DNA of 64,000 nucleotides from assembly GCA_963971405.1 (NCBI GenBank), contig OZ020491.1:30679019-30743018 (forward strand). The letters run 5' to 3'. The notes beneath the pieces were generated by a model. The model did no database searches. It saw only the letters and a program-made list of their open reading frames with translations, and was not told the DNA's origin. Origin of the DNA: Psococerastis gibbosa. Its lineage: Eukaryota > Arthropoda > Insecta > Psocodea > Psocidae. Position 1 is the stretch's first letter, and each line of letters begins with the position of its first letter. This document shows, one piece after another, positions 24,101 through 33,149 of the stretch. The translations under genes and the position numbers were made by a program.

Positions 24101-25239
24101 AGACCGGATGTAACGTAGAGTTGAGTGAGGTAGAGAACTATGGTAACGTTTTGGTCGCGGTAACTTGATGCGTCGATGACCCAGGTGCAGTTTATTGGGA
24201 CGGTGAAACGTTTCGGGAAGCCTGGTGTGCTGATGATGCCTTGTTTTTCTGTTAGTACCTGGAAATTAATAGTAAAATGTTAATAGTTAATGTTGTTAAA
24301 GAGGTAGTTATCACTTTCGAAAAGGGAAATGGGGTGTAACTTAGAGTTGTCTGAAGTAGAAGACGAACGTTCCGTTTTGGACGTGGTTTAGCAGAACGCA
24401 CCAATTACGAAAAAACACAGTAAATATTAATAAATAAATATATAATTAAAAACAAAAAATACTTCTTTATTTTCCCGTGAACAACATCAACACACAAACC
24501 CTTGTGTTCCAAATAATGACGACTATGAACTTTTACTTATTAAATTATTTTTACTTTGACTGAGTATCATCTTGAAATCGTTGATTTGTCGTATAAAGTG
24601 TTTATAACAATTATCGTAGGTAATAATAAGAGCTTTCAGTCAAATTTTAATTCATTCCTCATTCCATAACAATATTGACTAAGATATGAATTATTTAAGA
24701 TTTATATAGTGGATCTAGCTGGTGAACGAACTCGATCAAGACATTTGTATGATCAATTTTTGTGCCAAGTTTCATCAAAATGAGAAAATATTTACTGAAG
24801 TTAGAGTGCTTACTATAAAATCGATATACATACATTTATATACATATAGGCTATACATAATATATGTATAAATACACTAGTATATATATGTATAACATTT
24901 TGAAAGGAAGGTGGTTGTAGGCTCAGGGGGTCATGAAATGAAAAGTTGTGAAGAAATTTTCCGAAATTCAAACATTGATCGCCATCTCAAAGAAATAAAA
25001 ATCAGTGGCAAGACTTAACACGCACTTAGACTGACTAGCAGTCTCGGCGTCCCACGTCCCACCAGCATGTTCCCCAGCCAACGCTGTGCACACCACGTCA
25101 CTTCCATGTTTGCCGCAGTTTAAGGGATAAAAATTCAACCTACCTTGCCGCATTGAAAGAACTCGTCAGACCTGGGGTTGACAACCCCCACCAGAATGAA
25201 AACCAAACAGGTAGAGAAGGTACCAGCCAGCTGATGCAT
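9171..25239 (-). CDS. secreted CUB-EGF-EGF protein, three exons, 3' end not found
   Basis: The exons on the minus strand are 25239-25144, 24258-23678 and 9250-9171, all with GT-AG borders and matching phases (0, then 2). Exon 1 codes 32 residues: Met, a hydrophobic run (TCLVFILVGVV) typical of a signal peptide, and the start of a CUB domain (CGK). Exon 2 continues the CUB domain with GIISTPGFP and CTWVI (to about residue 160), then a complete six-cysteine EGF module (about residues 174-207) and the first half of a second (CEGLDPCWNGGTC). Exon 3 completes it with GCVCPDGFMGSKC. CUB and EGF modules are extracellular and usually bind proteins or carbohydrates. The intron between exons 2 and 3 is 14,427 nt and full of repeats. 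Exon 3 ends in phase 1, so more coding exons must follow, either beyond the left edge or unrecognised in 1-9170. Several N-glycosylation sequons are visible (NCT, NVT, NMT). The partner and tissue are unknown. Confidence 0.86.
9480..9525. repeat. GAA microsatellite
   Basis: A run of GAAGAA units; a longer, less regular one lies at 10090-10200. The Ser- or Phe-rich frames read here are not genes. Confidence 0.8.
9526..11200. other. intron sequence, mostly unassigned
   Basis: Inside the 14.4-kb CUB-EGF intron. Apart from the purine-rich run and the MITE at 10541 no gene or repeat was recognised. Confidence 0.4.
10541..10703. mobile_element. MITE with GGCCGTGCCCAG end
   Basis: Ends AAGGCCGTGCCCAGATT and CCTGGGTACAGCCTTA. 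The interior GTCCATTCTATCCAGTGTA recurs near 5933 and 26320. Confidence 0.5.
11203..11306 (-). mobile_element. tRNA-derived SINE, 3' end only
   Basis: Reverse: AT-rich tail, CTAAGCCAACCTAGCGGAG, ACTCAACTAGGCCCGGGACC. Confidence 0.6.
11400..11570 (-). mobile_element. second tRNA-like SINE family, copy
   Basis: Contains GGTTAATCGCATAGAAACAA, CGCCTATGCCGGTTAGTACC and GACACGTCTCCGATTGCATG, in the same order as the copies at 41740 and 51840. Confidence 0.5.
12071..12445. mobile_element. TTAA-flanked foldback MITE
   Basis: Ends GAGGACATGCTACGTAGAAA and its complement, with further inverted repeats inward (GAAGTTGTAGAAGAC near 12166 and its complement near 12335). TTAA follows on the right (12446-12449); the left flank is TACA. 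The 68-codon frame at 12162 lies in the arms and is not a gene. Confidence 0.7.
12452..12687 (+). mobile_element. SINE with 5S-like head, short LINE-like tail
   Basis: A full copy flanked by a perfect 13-bp duplication TATCCTCTTAATG (12439-12451 and 12688-12700). It landed across the right end of the TTAA-flanked MITE at 12071-12445. Confidence 0.85.
13003..13240 (+). repeat. dispersed repeat with ACACCGGCTACAAGCGATAA
   Basis: Other copies: 16940-17178 (+), 18500-18602 (+, part) and 53870-53960 with 54357-54445 (-, split by a MITE). Landmarks: TTGTCCAATGCCAACGA, GGATTTCGGAC, GAGACAAGCTTA. Confidence 0.65.
13289..13402 (+). mobile_element. tRNA-derived SINE, 5' half
   Basis: Carries AGGACATGTAGAGTAGTGG and a pol III B box in TTGGTTCGAGTCCCACAC, then TGGCCATGCTTCGGA. 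Truncated at the 3' side. It directly follows a copy of another dispersed repeat (13003-13240). Confidence 0.7.
13699..14572 (+). repeat. dispersed repeat with CTGTCTGT run, fullest copy
   Basis: Order of landmarks: AAGGAAAGCTTTGTGACGG, AATGTCTGTCTGTC run, GATTTTGATGAAATTTGGCA, GGCTCCAACGATTTCT, TTAGGTGTTAAATTGAGTA, GTAAACTCGGACCGGTTC. No protein and no clear terminal repeats. Other copies are at 31742-32505, 34468-34570, 36155-36330, 44318-45340, 45960-46034 (+) and 62575-63005 (-). Confidence 0.7.
14649..14823. mobile_element. G-rich MITE
   Basis: Ends CAGGGGCGGACCCAG and TGTATCCGTCCTTGCC, with G runs near 14672 and 14771. Confidence 0.45.
14879..14957 (+). mobile_element. tRNA-derived SINE, 3' end only
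   Basis: GTAAGAGAGGACTTTATAGC, TCCGCTAGGTTGTCTTAGC and a T-rich tail. Confidence 0.6.
15066..15282 (+). mobile_element. tRNA-derived SINE, near full length
   Basis: Head with a B box (ATGGTTCGAGTACCACAC), body GGCGGTCCCGGGCTTTCC, conserved CTAACTCCACTAGGTTGGC and an AT-rich (TTTA)n tail. Confidence 0.75.
15676..16268. mobile_element. TTAA MITE with internal insertion
   Basis: Left end TTAAGAGGATGTGG at 15673. The right part (15960-16268) carries CTTTTCGGTTTTGTAG and GATGCATGAAGTAGTCTTCT as in the other copies. About 240 bp of foreign AT-rich sequence (15719-15960, starting TAGAATAGAATAGAAT) separates them. Confidence 0.55.
16850..16925 (+). mobile_element. tRNA-derived SINE, head only
   Basis: TCAGGATATGTAGAGTAGTGG to CCCACACTTGCTACATTT. 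The B box is mutated. It directly precedes a copy of the 13003-13240 repeat. Confidence 0.6.
16940..17178 (+). repeat. dispersed repeat, second copy
   Basis: Same landmarks as 13003-13240: TTGTCCAATGCCAACGATCC, ACACCGGCTATAAGCGATAA. Confidence 0.65.
17691..18073. mobile_element. TTA-flanked palindromic MITE
   Basis: 383 bp with inverted arms of about 120 bp starting GGCGCCCATTCAATTGACCG, flanked by TTA on both sides (17688-17690, 18074-18076). A TTA duplication suits PIF/Harbinger. Same family as 40269 and 53981. Confidence 0.75.
18148..18490 (+). repeat. local direct duplication, first block
   Basis: Matches 19308-19665 at roughly three quarters of positions: TTGATAAAAGACTTGTAACG here against TGATAAAAGGCTTGTAACGG there, and CAGTGTGCCTATGGCCTGCT against CAGTGTACCTATGGCCTACT. 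Confidence 0.65.
18950..19295 (+). repeat. possible LINE 3'-UTR
   Basis: Ends in TTTGATTTGATTTG after GTACAAAAAACGGTAAATAT, a 3' tail style of L2/CR1-type LINEs. No coding part is seen with it. It lies between two related blocks (18148-18490, 19308-19665). Confidence 0.3.
19308..19665 (+). repeat. local direct duplication, second block
   Basis: Partner of 18148-18490, about 1.2 kb apart, same strand. Confidence 0.65.
20812..20866. repeat. AT minisatellite
   Basis: A period of about 14 bp, ATTATATTATATAT, four copies. Confidence 0.75.
20984..21262 (-). mobile_element. SINE, long-tail type, 5'-truncated
   Basis: Reverse copy with the tail (CTTGTCAGCTAGGC) and body (GTGGATTCCGAACCACTTGG). The head is cut short near 21262. 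Confidence 0.65.
21526..21897 (+). mobile_element. SINE with 5S-like head, long-tail type
   Basis: Starts GCCAACGGCCATACCA, has the body motif AAGTGGTTCGGAATCCACTA and a tail ending in (AAC)n. Flanks TTTTCAA and TTTCAA look like a target duplication. It sits inside the foldback element. Confidence 0.7.
21935..23573 (+). mobile_element. 5'-truncated LINE with RNase H domain (I-superfamily type)
   Basis: This is the 3' part of a non-LTR retrotransposon. It shows VLYTDGSKMNGKAGAG and FQSELFAI (21987 on), SDSKSAIQAL, and WVPGHSGVLGNDKADEVA (22450-22520), which are the motifs of a retrotransposon RNase H. A C-terminal CRFCEIGAETGWRVLMDC zinc-knuckle-like region and the stop after ATAIGL (23493) follow. 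One frameshift lies near 22310. The copy ends in a (TAC)n tail and is flanked by a 14-bp duplication, TAGCCCGGAATCTT, at 21921-21934 and 23574-23587. A 515-bp MITE sits inside it, and the reading frame is in register across that insertion. It lies in the large intron of the CUB-EGF gene. Confidence 0.85.
22580..23094 (-). mobile_element. hAT-like MITE inside the LINE
   Basis: A 515-bp element with imperfect terminal inverted repeats of about 25 bp (CATGGACATAGTAAAACTAT and CATGGAGCTAATAAAACTAT). It is flanked by a perfect 8-bp duplication TCCTTAAC (22572-22579 and 23095-23102). An 8-bp duplication is the hallmark of hAT-type insertion. It has no coding capacity. It is the reverse complement of the copy at 195-711. 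Confidence 0.85.
24420..24960 (-). repeat. inner block of the long dispersed repeat, CUB-EGF intron 1
   Basis: Reverse complement of 44480-45010 (CAATTTTTGTGCCAAGTTTC, CACAACTTTTCATTTCA in complement). Confidence 0.6.
25006..25134 (-). mobile_element. SINE head fragment in CUB-EGF intron 1
   Basis: A fragment of the same family (GCCAACGCTGTGCACAC and the preceding TAGACTGACTAG region), directly beside the splice donor of exon 1 at 25143. Confidence 0.55.
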
Positions 25240-25301
25240 TACATTTTCAAGGGTTGCCCGTATGTAAGAGTTTAGAGCATCTGATCAAGCTGCTTCCATT
25301 T
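25239..25301 (-). promoter_or_regulatory. 5' leader with three tiny upstream ORFs
   Basis: A good 3' splice site (pyrimidine run then TTGTTACAG) ends at 25302, so the CUB-EGF mRNA leader probably starts at 25301 after a 5'-UTR intron or a trans-spliced leader. In these 62 nt are ATG GAA GCA GCT TGA (25299-25285), ATG CTC TAA (25280-25272) and the start-stop ATG TAA (25244-25239). The last base of that final TAA is the A of the main ATG. The splice site is predicted, not proven. Confidence 0.5.
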
Positions 25302-25351
25302 CTGTAACAAAGAACGAAAGATTGTTAAAAATAGCGATGAAAAGAGAAGTC

Positions 25352-25428
25352 ATAGAGTAATGATAAAGACTCCGAATTTCACCCGAAAGGCTCTTGGTTC
25401 GAGTCCCACACTTGCTACATTTTCTGGT
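25352..25428 (+). mobile_element. tRNA-derived SINE, head only
   Basis: A fragment with an intact B box (TTGGTTCGAGTCCCACAC), 5' of the CUB-EGF gene and opposite to it. Confidence 0.6.
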
Positions 25429-25737
25429 TTTCTAGAATCTTCAGGAAATTCTGACCCAACTTGATGCACAATGACGCTTTGGGCGCACAGGAAAATTTGT
25501 CATTGTATAGCTGAAATGGGTTGACGCGCAAGACAAAAACGGCTTAATGGTGTACCAGCGTGAGATCAGTGTCGTTTCAGCGAGAGAAATTTTCTAAATT
25601 ATACTCAATGGTTTTCGCCAAACCATTTGCTCCAATATCGAATTCCCCAGCGTGCCTGTCCCCTACAAATTGTCTTTGTACAATGGCCCCTTAGAAAGTG
25701 TGTGGGTACGTGCATTAATTATGTAGGCCTATCAGCA

Positions 25738-25871
25738 ACAGCGGATCCTTAGTGGAAATTAAGGGGGGAGGGGTCACAAATTTTATGTACCTACGTTTAA
25801 TTCAATTATATTTTACTATCTTATGACTTTACTTATTTAGGGGGGGGGGTCCCCCGTGGATCCGCCATTGT
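25738..25871. mobile_element. G-rich MITE with CAGCGGATCC ends
   Basis: Ends CAGCGGATCC and GGATCCGCCATTG, with a G-rich stretch inside each end and a C run near the right one. Open frames through it are chance. Confidence 0.55.
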
Positions 25872-26109
25872 CTAGTAGTTGTTGTGTTCCTAGCTTCGTT
25901 ACTGAGCGCCACTTCCTAAACTGCAGAATGTCTCACGTAGACATAACCCACTCCAGTAGTATCGTCGGCGAATATGCGATAAACTTTGATAAAAATAGCT
26001 ACTTCTTAGCCATCAAGGCCAGACGCCTCGCCAGTCGCCAGTCGACGTTTAGCTGTGTTAGTCGTGGCATCAATGAGTGTCACAGATTAAGAAGTTCCTA
26101 AACACAAGC

Positions 26110-27345
26110 TGCTGGCTGTAGTGGTCTTATATTTAACTTAAACGAATAATAAATTCAGGTATGTTAATTATAATACAATGAGCTTATATGTAATAATCTA
26201 TTACGCTTCTATCTGTGCAGGGACGGTTTCAGAAAAAGTTTTCGGGGGGGGGGGGGGGCGGTGGCCGGAAAAATGTCGCGTTTCTTTTACTTGAGCAATA
26301 ATTTTTCTTAATTTCCTTCAAAAGTCCATTCTATCTAGTATAAAAAAAATTCTCGGGGGGGGGGGGGGGGATGGGCGACCGCCCCCACCGCCCCCCCCAA
26401 GGATCTGTCCCTGTATCTGTGTCTGATGAAAGTTCATGAACCCGAGTTACTGGTACCGGCTTTATATGTAACATGATGAATAATTAATTTAGGTAAGCAA
26501 ATTTATCTACATAGTGCTTAAATGTAATTAATGACGTACAATACTAAGCTAGTGAAGAGTGAATGCTTGCGGTTGAGATAGTATAGGCATATGTGTTTGA
26601 GGTTACAAATTTTCTGAACCCGAGCTAGTTACCGGCTTTATATGTAACATAACGAATAATAAATTCAGGTACCGTAAGCTAATTTAGTATATACAAAGTG
26701 CTTATATATGTAATTACGTAATTAAGCCAGTGAAGAGAGAATGCTTGATTGCGCTAGTGCTGGGGCTATGGGCCTACGAATATGTGTTATAGAGGTTATA
26801 AAGTTCATCAACCCGAGCTCCGGACATTATGTGTAACTTAACGAATAATAAATTCAGTTACACTAATTTATATACATAGTGCGTATACTGCTTATATGTA
26901 ATGACGTAATTAAGCTAGTGAAGAGTGAATGTTTGGTGGAGCTAGTATAGGCTATTGTGTTTGAGGTTACAAAGTTCATGAACCCGAGCTACCGGCTTTA
27001 TATGTAACATAGCGAATAATAAATTCAGGTACGCTAATTTATATACATAGTGCTTATATATAATGACGTATTAAGCCAGTGAAGAATCAATGCTTTGTTA
27101 TGCTAGTCACCGCATCTATATATATGTCTGTTATAAAGTACATGACGTATTAAGCCCGCGAAAAGTGAATGCTTGGTTGAGCTACTATAGTATACGTTTC
27201 TGTGTCTTAGTTATAAAGTTCACGAATCAGAGCTACCGGCTTTATATGTAACATAACGAATAATAAATTCAGGTACGCTAATTTGGTTTCATATTGCTTC
27301 ATAGTTAATTTTAGTGCCGTATTAAGCAAGTGAAAATTAAATGCT
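26110..27345. repeat. ~180-bp tandem array, about six units
   Basis: Units carry CGAATAATAAATTCAGGTA, preceded by CCGGCTTTATATGTAAC and followed by GTGAAGAGTGAATGCTTG. The marker lies near 26152, 26480, 26657, 26842, 27017 and 27260. Spacing is 175-185 bp where uninterrupted. An older single unit lies near 28255-28420. Not coding. Confidence 0.75.
26220..26416. mobile_element. G-rich MITE inside the tandem array
   Basis: Ends GCAGGGACGG and GATCTGTCCCTG with two long G runs. It interrupts the ~180-bp tandem repeat and accounts for the long spacing of its first two units. Confidence 0.6.
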
Positions 27346-28600
27346 AGTCAATGCTTCTGAGTCAGAGATTATGCACTTGCACACCCAAACTATAAACCGT
27401 TTCACAGGTACCTAGGTATTTAAGTAACCACTGCCTCTTAGCAGCGAATTGTGGCACCTCCCCGCCCGCTTCCCCCCTGGTCTTGTCAGCGCCAGCGAAG
27501 CCGCTGCGTAGTGACCATTTTAATAGCTCAAATTTATTTGTTAAACTTTTAATTTCGAGGACCCTACACTAAAAATAGATTATTTATCCCCAAACGTTTA
27601 CCATCATAGACGCACGTGCGTATTATGGCTATTCGGATACACGAGAGCCGTTGTTTTCAGCCTCCGATAGGCTATAAACAAAAGACAAGTTCATGTAAAT
27701 AAATTATTTAATTACCAAAGATTTATACACTCACGGTTACTTTTAGACACAATCACCGAAGAGATTTGAACATTCGTCATATCTGTGGACAAGCTTCACT
27801 GCTGGTTCTACAGTAGTTTTAAATAAAACTTCTTCTTCCTCTTCCCTATTAGTGCCACGGGCTCAGCGTGAGGGGGTCACCCCGTACCAATTTCTTTCTC
27901 TTTCGAGCAGTTCTCTACAAGTATGTCTTTTGTGCATAGACGAATATTCCACTAGCAAAGATGAAATAGAGACCCAATAGTCCCGCCAAATATTTTTAGT
28001 TTATTTGCTTCGGTTTTTTTAATTTATTGTAATTTTGTATTTTGCGACGTTTTGTGGAGGTCCCTTTTTGTGGGGGGCCCTGCAACCATAGTCCAATAGC
28101 CCAACCCGGCACTGTACTGGATTAACTGAGTGTTTAACCTCTCACAAGGCCGCTATAAACGGCTATAAAAGTCAGACAAGTTAACCGCATATAAGTGGTT
28201 TTTAAAGGTCCGTGATTGGTCCAATACACTAAAAGAAGTCACCAGCGTTGGTGACTGAGATTACAGAGTTCATGACCTTAAGCCACCGGCATTAACAGTA
28301 TTATATTGAATTCTATCATCAATCGCTATTTATTTATGTGTAAAACCAATAAATCAACCCATTATACCGCATAAATTATATTTTTATATAATAAGGCACA
28401 TAGGTCAGTGAATTAGCCAAAGAGCCAAACAGGCTATGAACATTTCTGAAATTTAAAAAAAAAAAAGTGGGAGCCAATTCTACTGGTTTAGTCAACTTTT
28501 ATTACACCAATGGCAAAAAGCCACAAGCGGTATACCACTGGTAGGCCTATAGGTCATACTGAATACTATGTACAGTGGCGTACATAAGAGAGGGGCATGG
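27346..28600. other. no gene recognised
   Basis: The end CCCAACCCGGCACTGTA near 28101-28117, the complement of CAGTGCCGG seen at 11684 and 36420, is a hAT-like element end. An isolated unit of the tandem array lies at 28255-28420. Confidence 0.4.
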
Positions 28601-28622
28601 GCCCACAGTAGATATCTATCAT

Positions 28623-28836
28623 GCCAAGACACGTAGAGTAGTGGTACATGCAGACTCCTACTTTCACCCCAAGGGTTGTTGGTTCGAGTCCCACACTTGC
28701 TGCATTTGCAAGACATGCTTCGGAGGGCATGTAAAGCAAGCGGTCCCAAGTCTTCCTAGTAATATGTATGAGAAGGCTATATAACTCCGCTAGGTTGACT
28801 TCGTAACAGAACAAAAAGTCATTATTTATTTATTTA
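28623..28836 (+). mobile_element. tRNA-derived SINE, near full length
   Basis: Head CACGTAGAGTAGTGGTACA, B box TTGGTTCGAGTCCCACAC, body and (TTTA)n tail. Frames read here on both strands are SINE sequence. Confidence 0.75.
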
Positions 28837-28860
28837 AATATTCAAAAAACAAAAACTTAA

Positions 28861-29155
28861 GCTAGTCATTCATGAGGGCTCCGAACGGACACGTGCCAAG
28901 CCAAATGGCGCGTCCTGTTCCATTTGGCGTTAGCGCCATTTAGAGTGGTCATTCACGACTACGCTGAACCAGTCGCTCTAAAACTTTCAAATTGTACAGT
29001 GTAAAAGTACCTCTTCCATATCGTCACACTGTACAATTTGAAAGTTTTAGAGAGACTGGTGAATGGCCCCTCTAAATGGCGCTAATGCCACATGGAACAG
29101 GACACGCCATTTGGCTTGGCGCGAGTCCGTTTGGAGCCCTCGTGAATGGCTCGCT
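28861..29155. mobile_element. ~290-bp near-perfect palindromic MITE
   Basis: Arms of about 140 bp (CATTCATGAGGGCTCC, GCCAAGCCAAATGGCG, CTCTAAAACTTTCAAATTGT, each with its complement on the other side) around a loop of about 20 bp near 29015. It directly adjoins a copy of another element at 29158. Confidence 0.75.
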
Positions 29156-29157
29156 TT

Positions 29158-29515
29158 AGAGCTTTAGAAAAAAAATAGTTATAACTACGAGTATAACCCG
29201 AATTTGTAAAAAACAAATAATCTTAAAAAATTAAATTTTTCTAATAAACCCACTTGTGTTAGTATAAAACCTTGAGCGCTTCCGGCATGAACTGCCATCT
29301 ACAGAGTGGAACCCACTAGCACAGTTACACCTTATCTGCGATTTGGGACTTGCTCAACACGAGGAGAAGATGCAAATGTAAAATGTTTGCAAAAAACATT
29401 TTTGCACTCTCGAGCAAAAAAACCAGACAAAGTATTGTCCGGTCAGACATTTATTGTTTCACCGGACGTAGGAATGAAAAACCGGATTGTCCGGTGAAAA
29501 ATATGACACTTGGTG
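29158..29515. mobile_element. chimeric MITE copy (61885 family plus CCGGACA family)
   Basis: 29158-29380 matches the interior of the element at 61885-62137 (ACCCACTTGTGTTAGTATAA). 29425-29515 matches the right end of the element at 4604-5145 (GTCCGGTCA, CACCGGAC). One element probably inserted in or recombined with the other. Confidence 0.55.
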
Positions 29516-30194
29516 GCAACACTACTTTCCTAGTTATCCATAATTTATTCAACCGGGCTTAGACAAATTCGCCCACGCTTTTAAATCCATACCTACTATA
29601 GAATTATTTTTAGTGCTAATCAGCTTTATTAATTTAACGATAAATTCCTCTTCTCTAAAAAATCCAATAAAGTGTTACTTTTTAGTCCTCATTGCCATGC
29701 ATATCATTTTCGTTCACGCTGTTTTGCATATCAAAGAGAAATGGCGTGGGGCCCATACAATTTATATACCGTATTTTTGTTCTTTGATAAACGCCATTAT
29801 ATTGAACTGAAATCCCCCCCACTCTTTTTAATTATCCATTTTATTAGAAGGGACATTTTAGACCTAAATGAACATCAAATAATAATAATCACTCACTTCA
29901 CTCACTTTTTTCCTTGGCCGGTAACCCCGGACAAGGTGCATATATTGAGAACAACAATTTGTTATTAATCAGCATTATCACGCTCAAGCTTCCGCTTATC
30001 GAGCGATCATAGTGCAGTGGCTCTGCAAGATATAAATATAATTAATAATAATTAATAATAATAAACCATTATATAGTACTCACTCCAGCTTTCTGCAATG
30101 AGTGAGATCCTTCTGAACTCTGAAGGATGTATTTATATATATTTATTATTTATACTATTATATATTATTATATATTGATGTAAAATTATATGTA

Positions 30195-30925
30195 TAATGA
30201 AATGGCTAATAGTCTGTATTTAAAATTAAGTATTTTTTTAATTCTTTTTTTATTTTCCCTATTTTGTTCAATTCTTTTAGTTTAAGTGGCAATTTGTTAA
30301 ATATCTCTGGTAAAACTGTTTCATTGAGGCGTCTGCCGTACTTATTATGTGTTATAGGAATATTTTGTCTCAATGTGTCTACATTTCTCAGTTGCCTCTT
30401 ATTCTGTGTGTTTCCAACAATTTTACTTAAATACATAAAATAGTTATTCTTTATTATAAGATATTTGTACAGTTTTCCTATTGGTATATCTAGAAATCTG
30501 TATTTTTCGTCTATATTTTTAAATTTTTTGTTTAATTTATTAGATTTTTTACTATTTTATTTTGCATTTTTTGTATTTTTGTGAAATAGCTGTTGTTATC
30601 TCTCCCCCAAGTTTGTATTCCATAATTTAATACCGATTCTATTAGTGCATGGTAAATCATTTTTAGGGTTTTTAGCGGAAGGCAATATTTTAATTTTTGT
30701 ATGGCACAACACCCGGACCTCATTTTTGTGTATATACAATCAATTTGATTCTGCCATGTTAGTCTACTGTCCAATATTAACCCAAGGTATTTATGCTCCT
30801 CCTTAATCTCTATTTCTTCTACACAGTCACAGTTTTTTGAGTTTGTTTGGTGAAGACAGTGATGAGTGTGGAAAATAAATTTTTTCCTCTTATAAATCGG
30901 TCCAATAATAATAATAATAACCATT
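30195..30925 (-). mobile_element. LINE 3' fragment, reverse transcriptase C-terminus
   Basis: The minus strand codes KYLGLILDSRLTWQNQ, YCLPLKTLKMIYHALIES and VLNYGIQTWG, the end of a Jockey/CR1-like non-LTR reverse transcriptase. After one frameshift near 30540 it reads on to GRRLNETVLPEIFNKLPLK, a typical C-terminal tail of such LINEs. 5'-truncated at an (ATT)n stretch near 30905. Confidence 0.75.
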
Positions 30926-31049
30926 CTTTATTTCCAACAAATACAATAATTAGACAAAATACAATTAGGGCTCCCATGCCTTCATAGACGCGTGCGGGAT
31001 ACACCCTACAGAGTACAGTTTAAACATTATTCATTTTATTACAATCATG

Positions 31050-31420
31050 ATACAATACTAATATTAGTTACATTGCCATTAGTGTTTGTTTTATATATAT
31101 ATCAATGTAACCTTTCATGCTCGTATTAGGCCTTGCGAACTTATTGTAACTACTAATGAATTCGTTATAGTATTAATATGATTTGTACAAGAATGATGCA
31201 GTTGTATGAGACTTTGTAAATTTGGGTAATATGAGACATCCGTTGATATTCATTCTCGTTGGAATATTCCTTGTCTGTGGTACCAAGGCTGGTAAGATAT
31301 GGTATATAAATAACTGTAGTATAACCTTCCTGTAAAGTAAAGCTACTGGAAGTATATTTAAAGACTTATAAAGCGGTAGCTCAACAAATGAAATTATTGG
31401 TACATGCGGCCCGATCATGG
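31050..31420 (-). mobile_element. possible second LINE C-terminal remnant
   Basis: The minus strand reads YRKVILQLFIYHILPALVP, NINGCLILPKFTKS and SFLYKS, loosely like the tail region after the reverse transcriptase of CR1-type LINEs. Weak; no catalytic motif is visible. Confidence 0.3.
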
Positions 31421-31741
31421 CGATTTGGTATTATTAGTAGGAAAAACGTGCAGTTTAGTGAGGTCGGCTTGTGGCATGCAAGTTCACAAACTTCGGCTAA
31501 CTCAATTTTTTCGGGATTTTACTCTCCTATCCTAATTGATGAATAGGATAGCACGTACAGCTTCAGACGTACCGATTCTTAAGTATGTTGCTGTTCTTGT
31601 GTTGTTTATTTGGAAATAATTGTTCTTATTCATGTGTAATGCCTTGCTGAGTGTGTTGTGCAGTGTCCTTGCCTTGTACCGCAGTGAACGTCTTAAGTTG
31701 CATATCTTGTATGGATATGTATTCATACCTTATTGCTTTCC

Positions 31742-32505
31742 AATTTATGCGTAGTATAAGGAAAGCTTTTTGATAGTCAAAATTTTCGACGTACGTTTTG
31801 AGATTTGATTTTTACGAAATGTCTGTCTGTCTGTCGTTCATCGATTTCCGGGCAAACAACTCGGCCGATTTTGATTAAATTTAGCATGTACGTTCACAAA
31901 AATTATACCTTGAGATCATTGTTTATTTATTTCGGGCCAACTCAATTTGGGGGGTTTTTCAAAAAAATCCTAAAAAAAATTATTTCTCAAAAAAGGCTCC
32001 AACGATTTCTATTAAATTTACATATATTGTAGTCGTTATTTATGTTGACAAAATGCGGAGGGCCGCTTGCCCCATGATTGTTCGCTTCTGGGGGTAAAAA
32101 AATACAAATAACTAAATTTTAATGAAAAATAACTAAAAAAATAACTTTTCTGCGAAATCTTTCGATCGCTGGTTTCTACCTTCAGGCATGTTTTAGGTGT
32201 TAAATTGAGTAAGTGCTTTCCAAAAAAAAAAATATTTGGTTTTGGGCAAAAATGTTTTTTTTTTCTTTGATTATAGAAAATTCACGCTCAAATGAATTGC
32301 TTGCCCTGTGTGGTAATGTGCTGGTCTGACCTGTCAATAATTTGACGTCAGGTGGACAACCCTCTCTCCCCCCCCCCCCCCCCCCGCCCAAGATATACGA
32401 AGTTTAACCATAGGAAAATTATTTACCATGAAATTACTCGTTTTCTCTATCTACTGATTGATAAATTGGAAAGTATGTTCGAGTTAATTCGAACCGGTTT
32501 TTTGT
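31742..32505 (+). repeat. dispersed CTGTCTGT repeat, copy
   Basis: Same landmarks in the same order as 13699-14572, including a C run near 32370. It ends about 650 bp before the first nuclease-like gene. Confidence 0.7.
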
Positions 32506-33149
32506 GTTGTACAAGTTCCAGTCGGGAAGTTGCATGTGTTAACAGGCTGCCGATATTAGAAATATTAGGTTAGCCGGTAGTTGGGTACGCATTATTTTTT
32601 GTGAAAAATATTGACGAACTATGATTCTAAAGGAAGTATGCATAGCGATTTGCAGTGCTGGAACTAGGGCAACCCGGCAAGACATGAGTAGTAGTGTAAG
32701 TAGGCCTGTGCCTACCCGCACAGATGGCCTGAAAAGCACCAAAATGACCAGAAGGAAAATTTAGACTATCAAGTATTAATTTAAAATTTCGTACAACTTG
32801 AAGTTTTGTCAGATAAAAAAAGGAGGCATAAAATTATAAGAACAGAAAATCACGACATTTGGAATTTAGATCTTTAAAAAACTATATGCGGGAGGGAAGA
32901 ATCTTTAATAACTCATTTTCTGTATTATATTATATTATAATTGAAATATTTAAACATTTATATTCTATGCTTATTGGGTAGGGGTGAACTATAAAATGGG
33001 TCTAGTTATTTGCAATACTTGTCTTCCAATGTTTATTTACTTACTCATTATTTCGCTTATTTATGTCCCCTGATTTTTCCCATTGTACCGATACGAAGGC
33101 AGGCATGTGTGTATTTGTAAGCACTTGGTTCCAGGTGCGGAAAGAAGAA

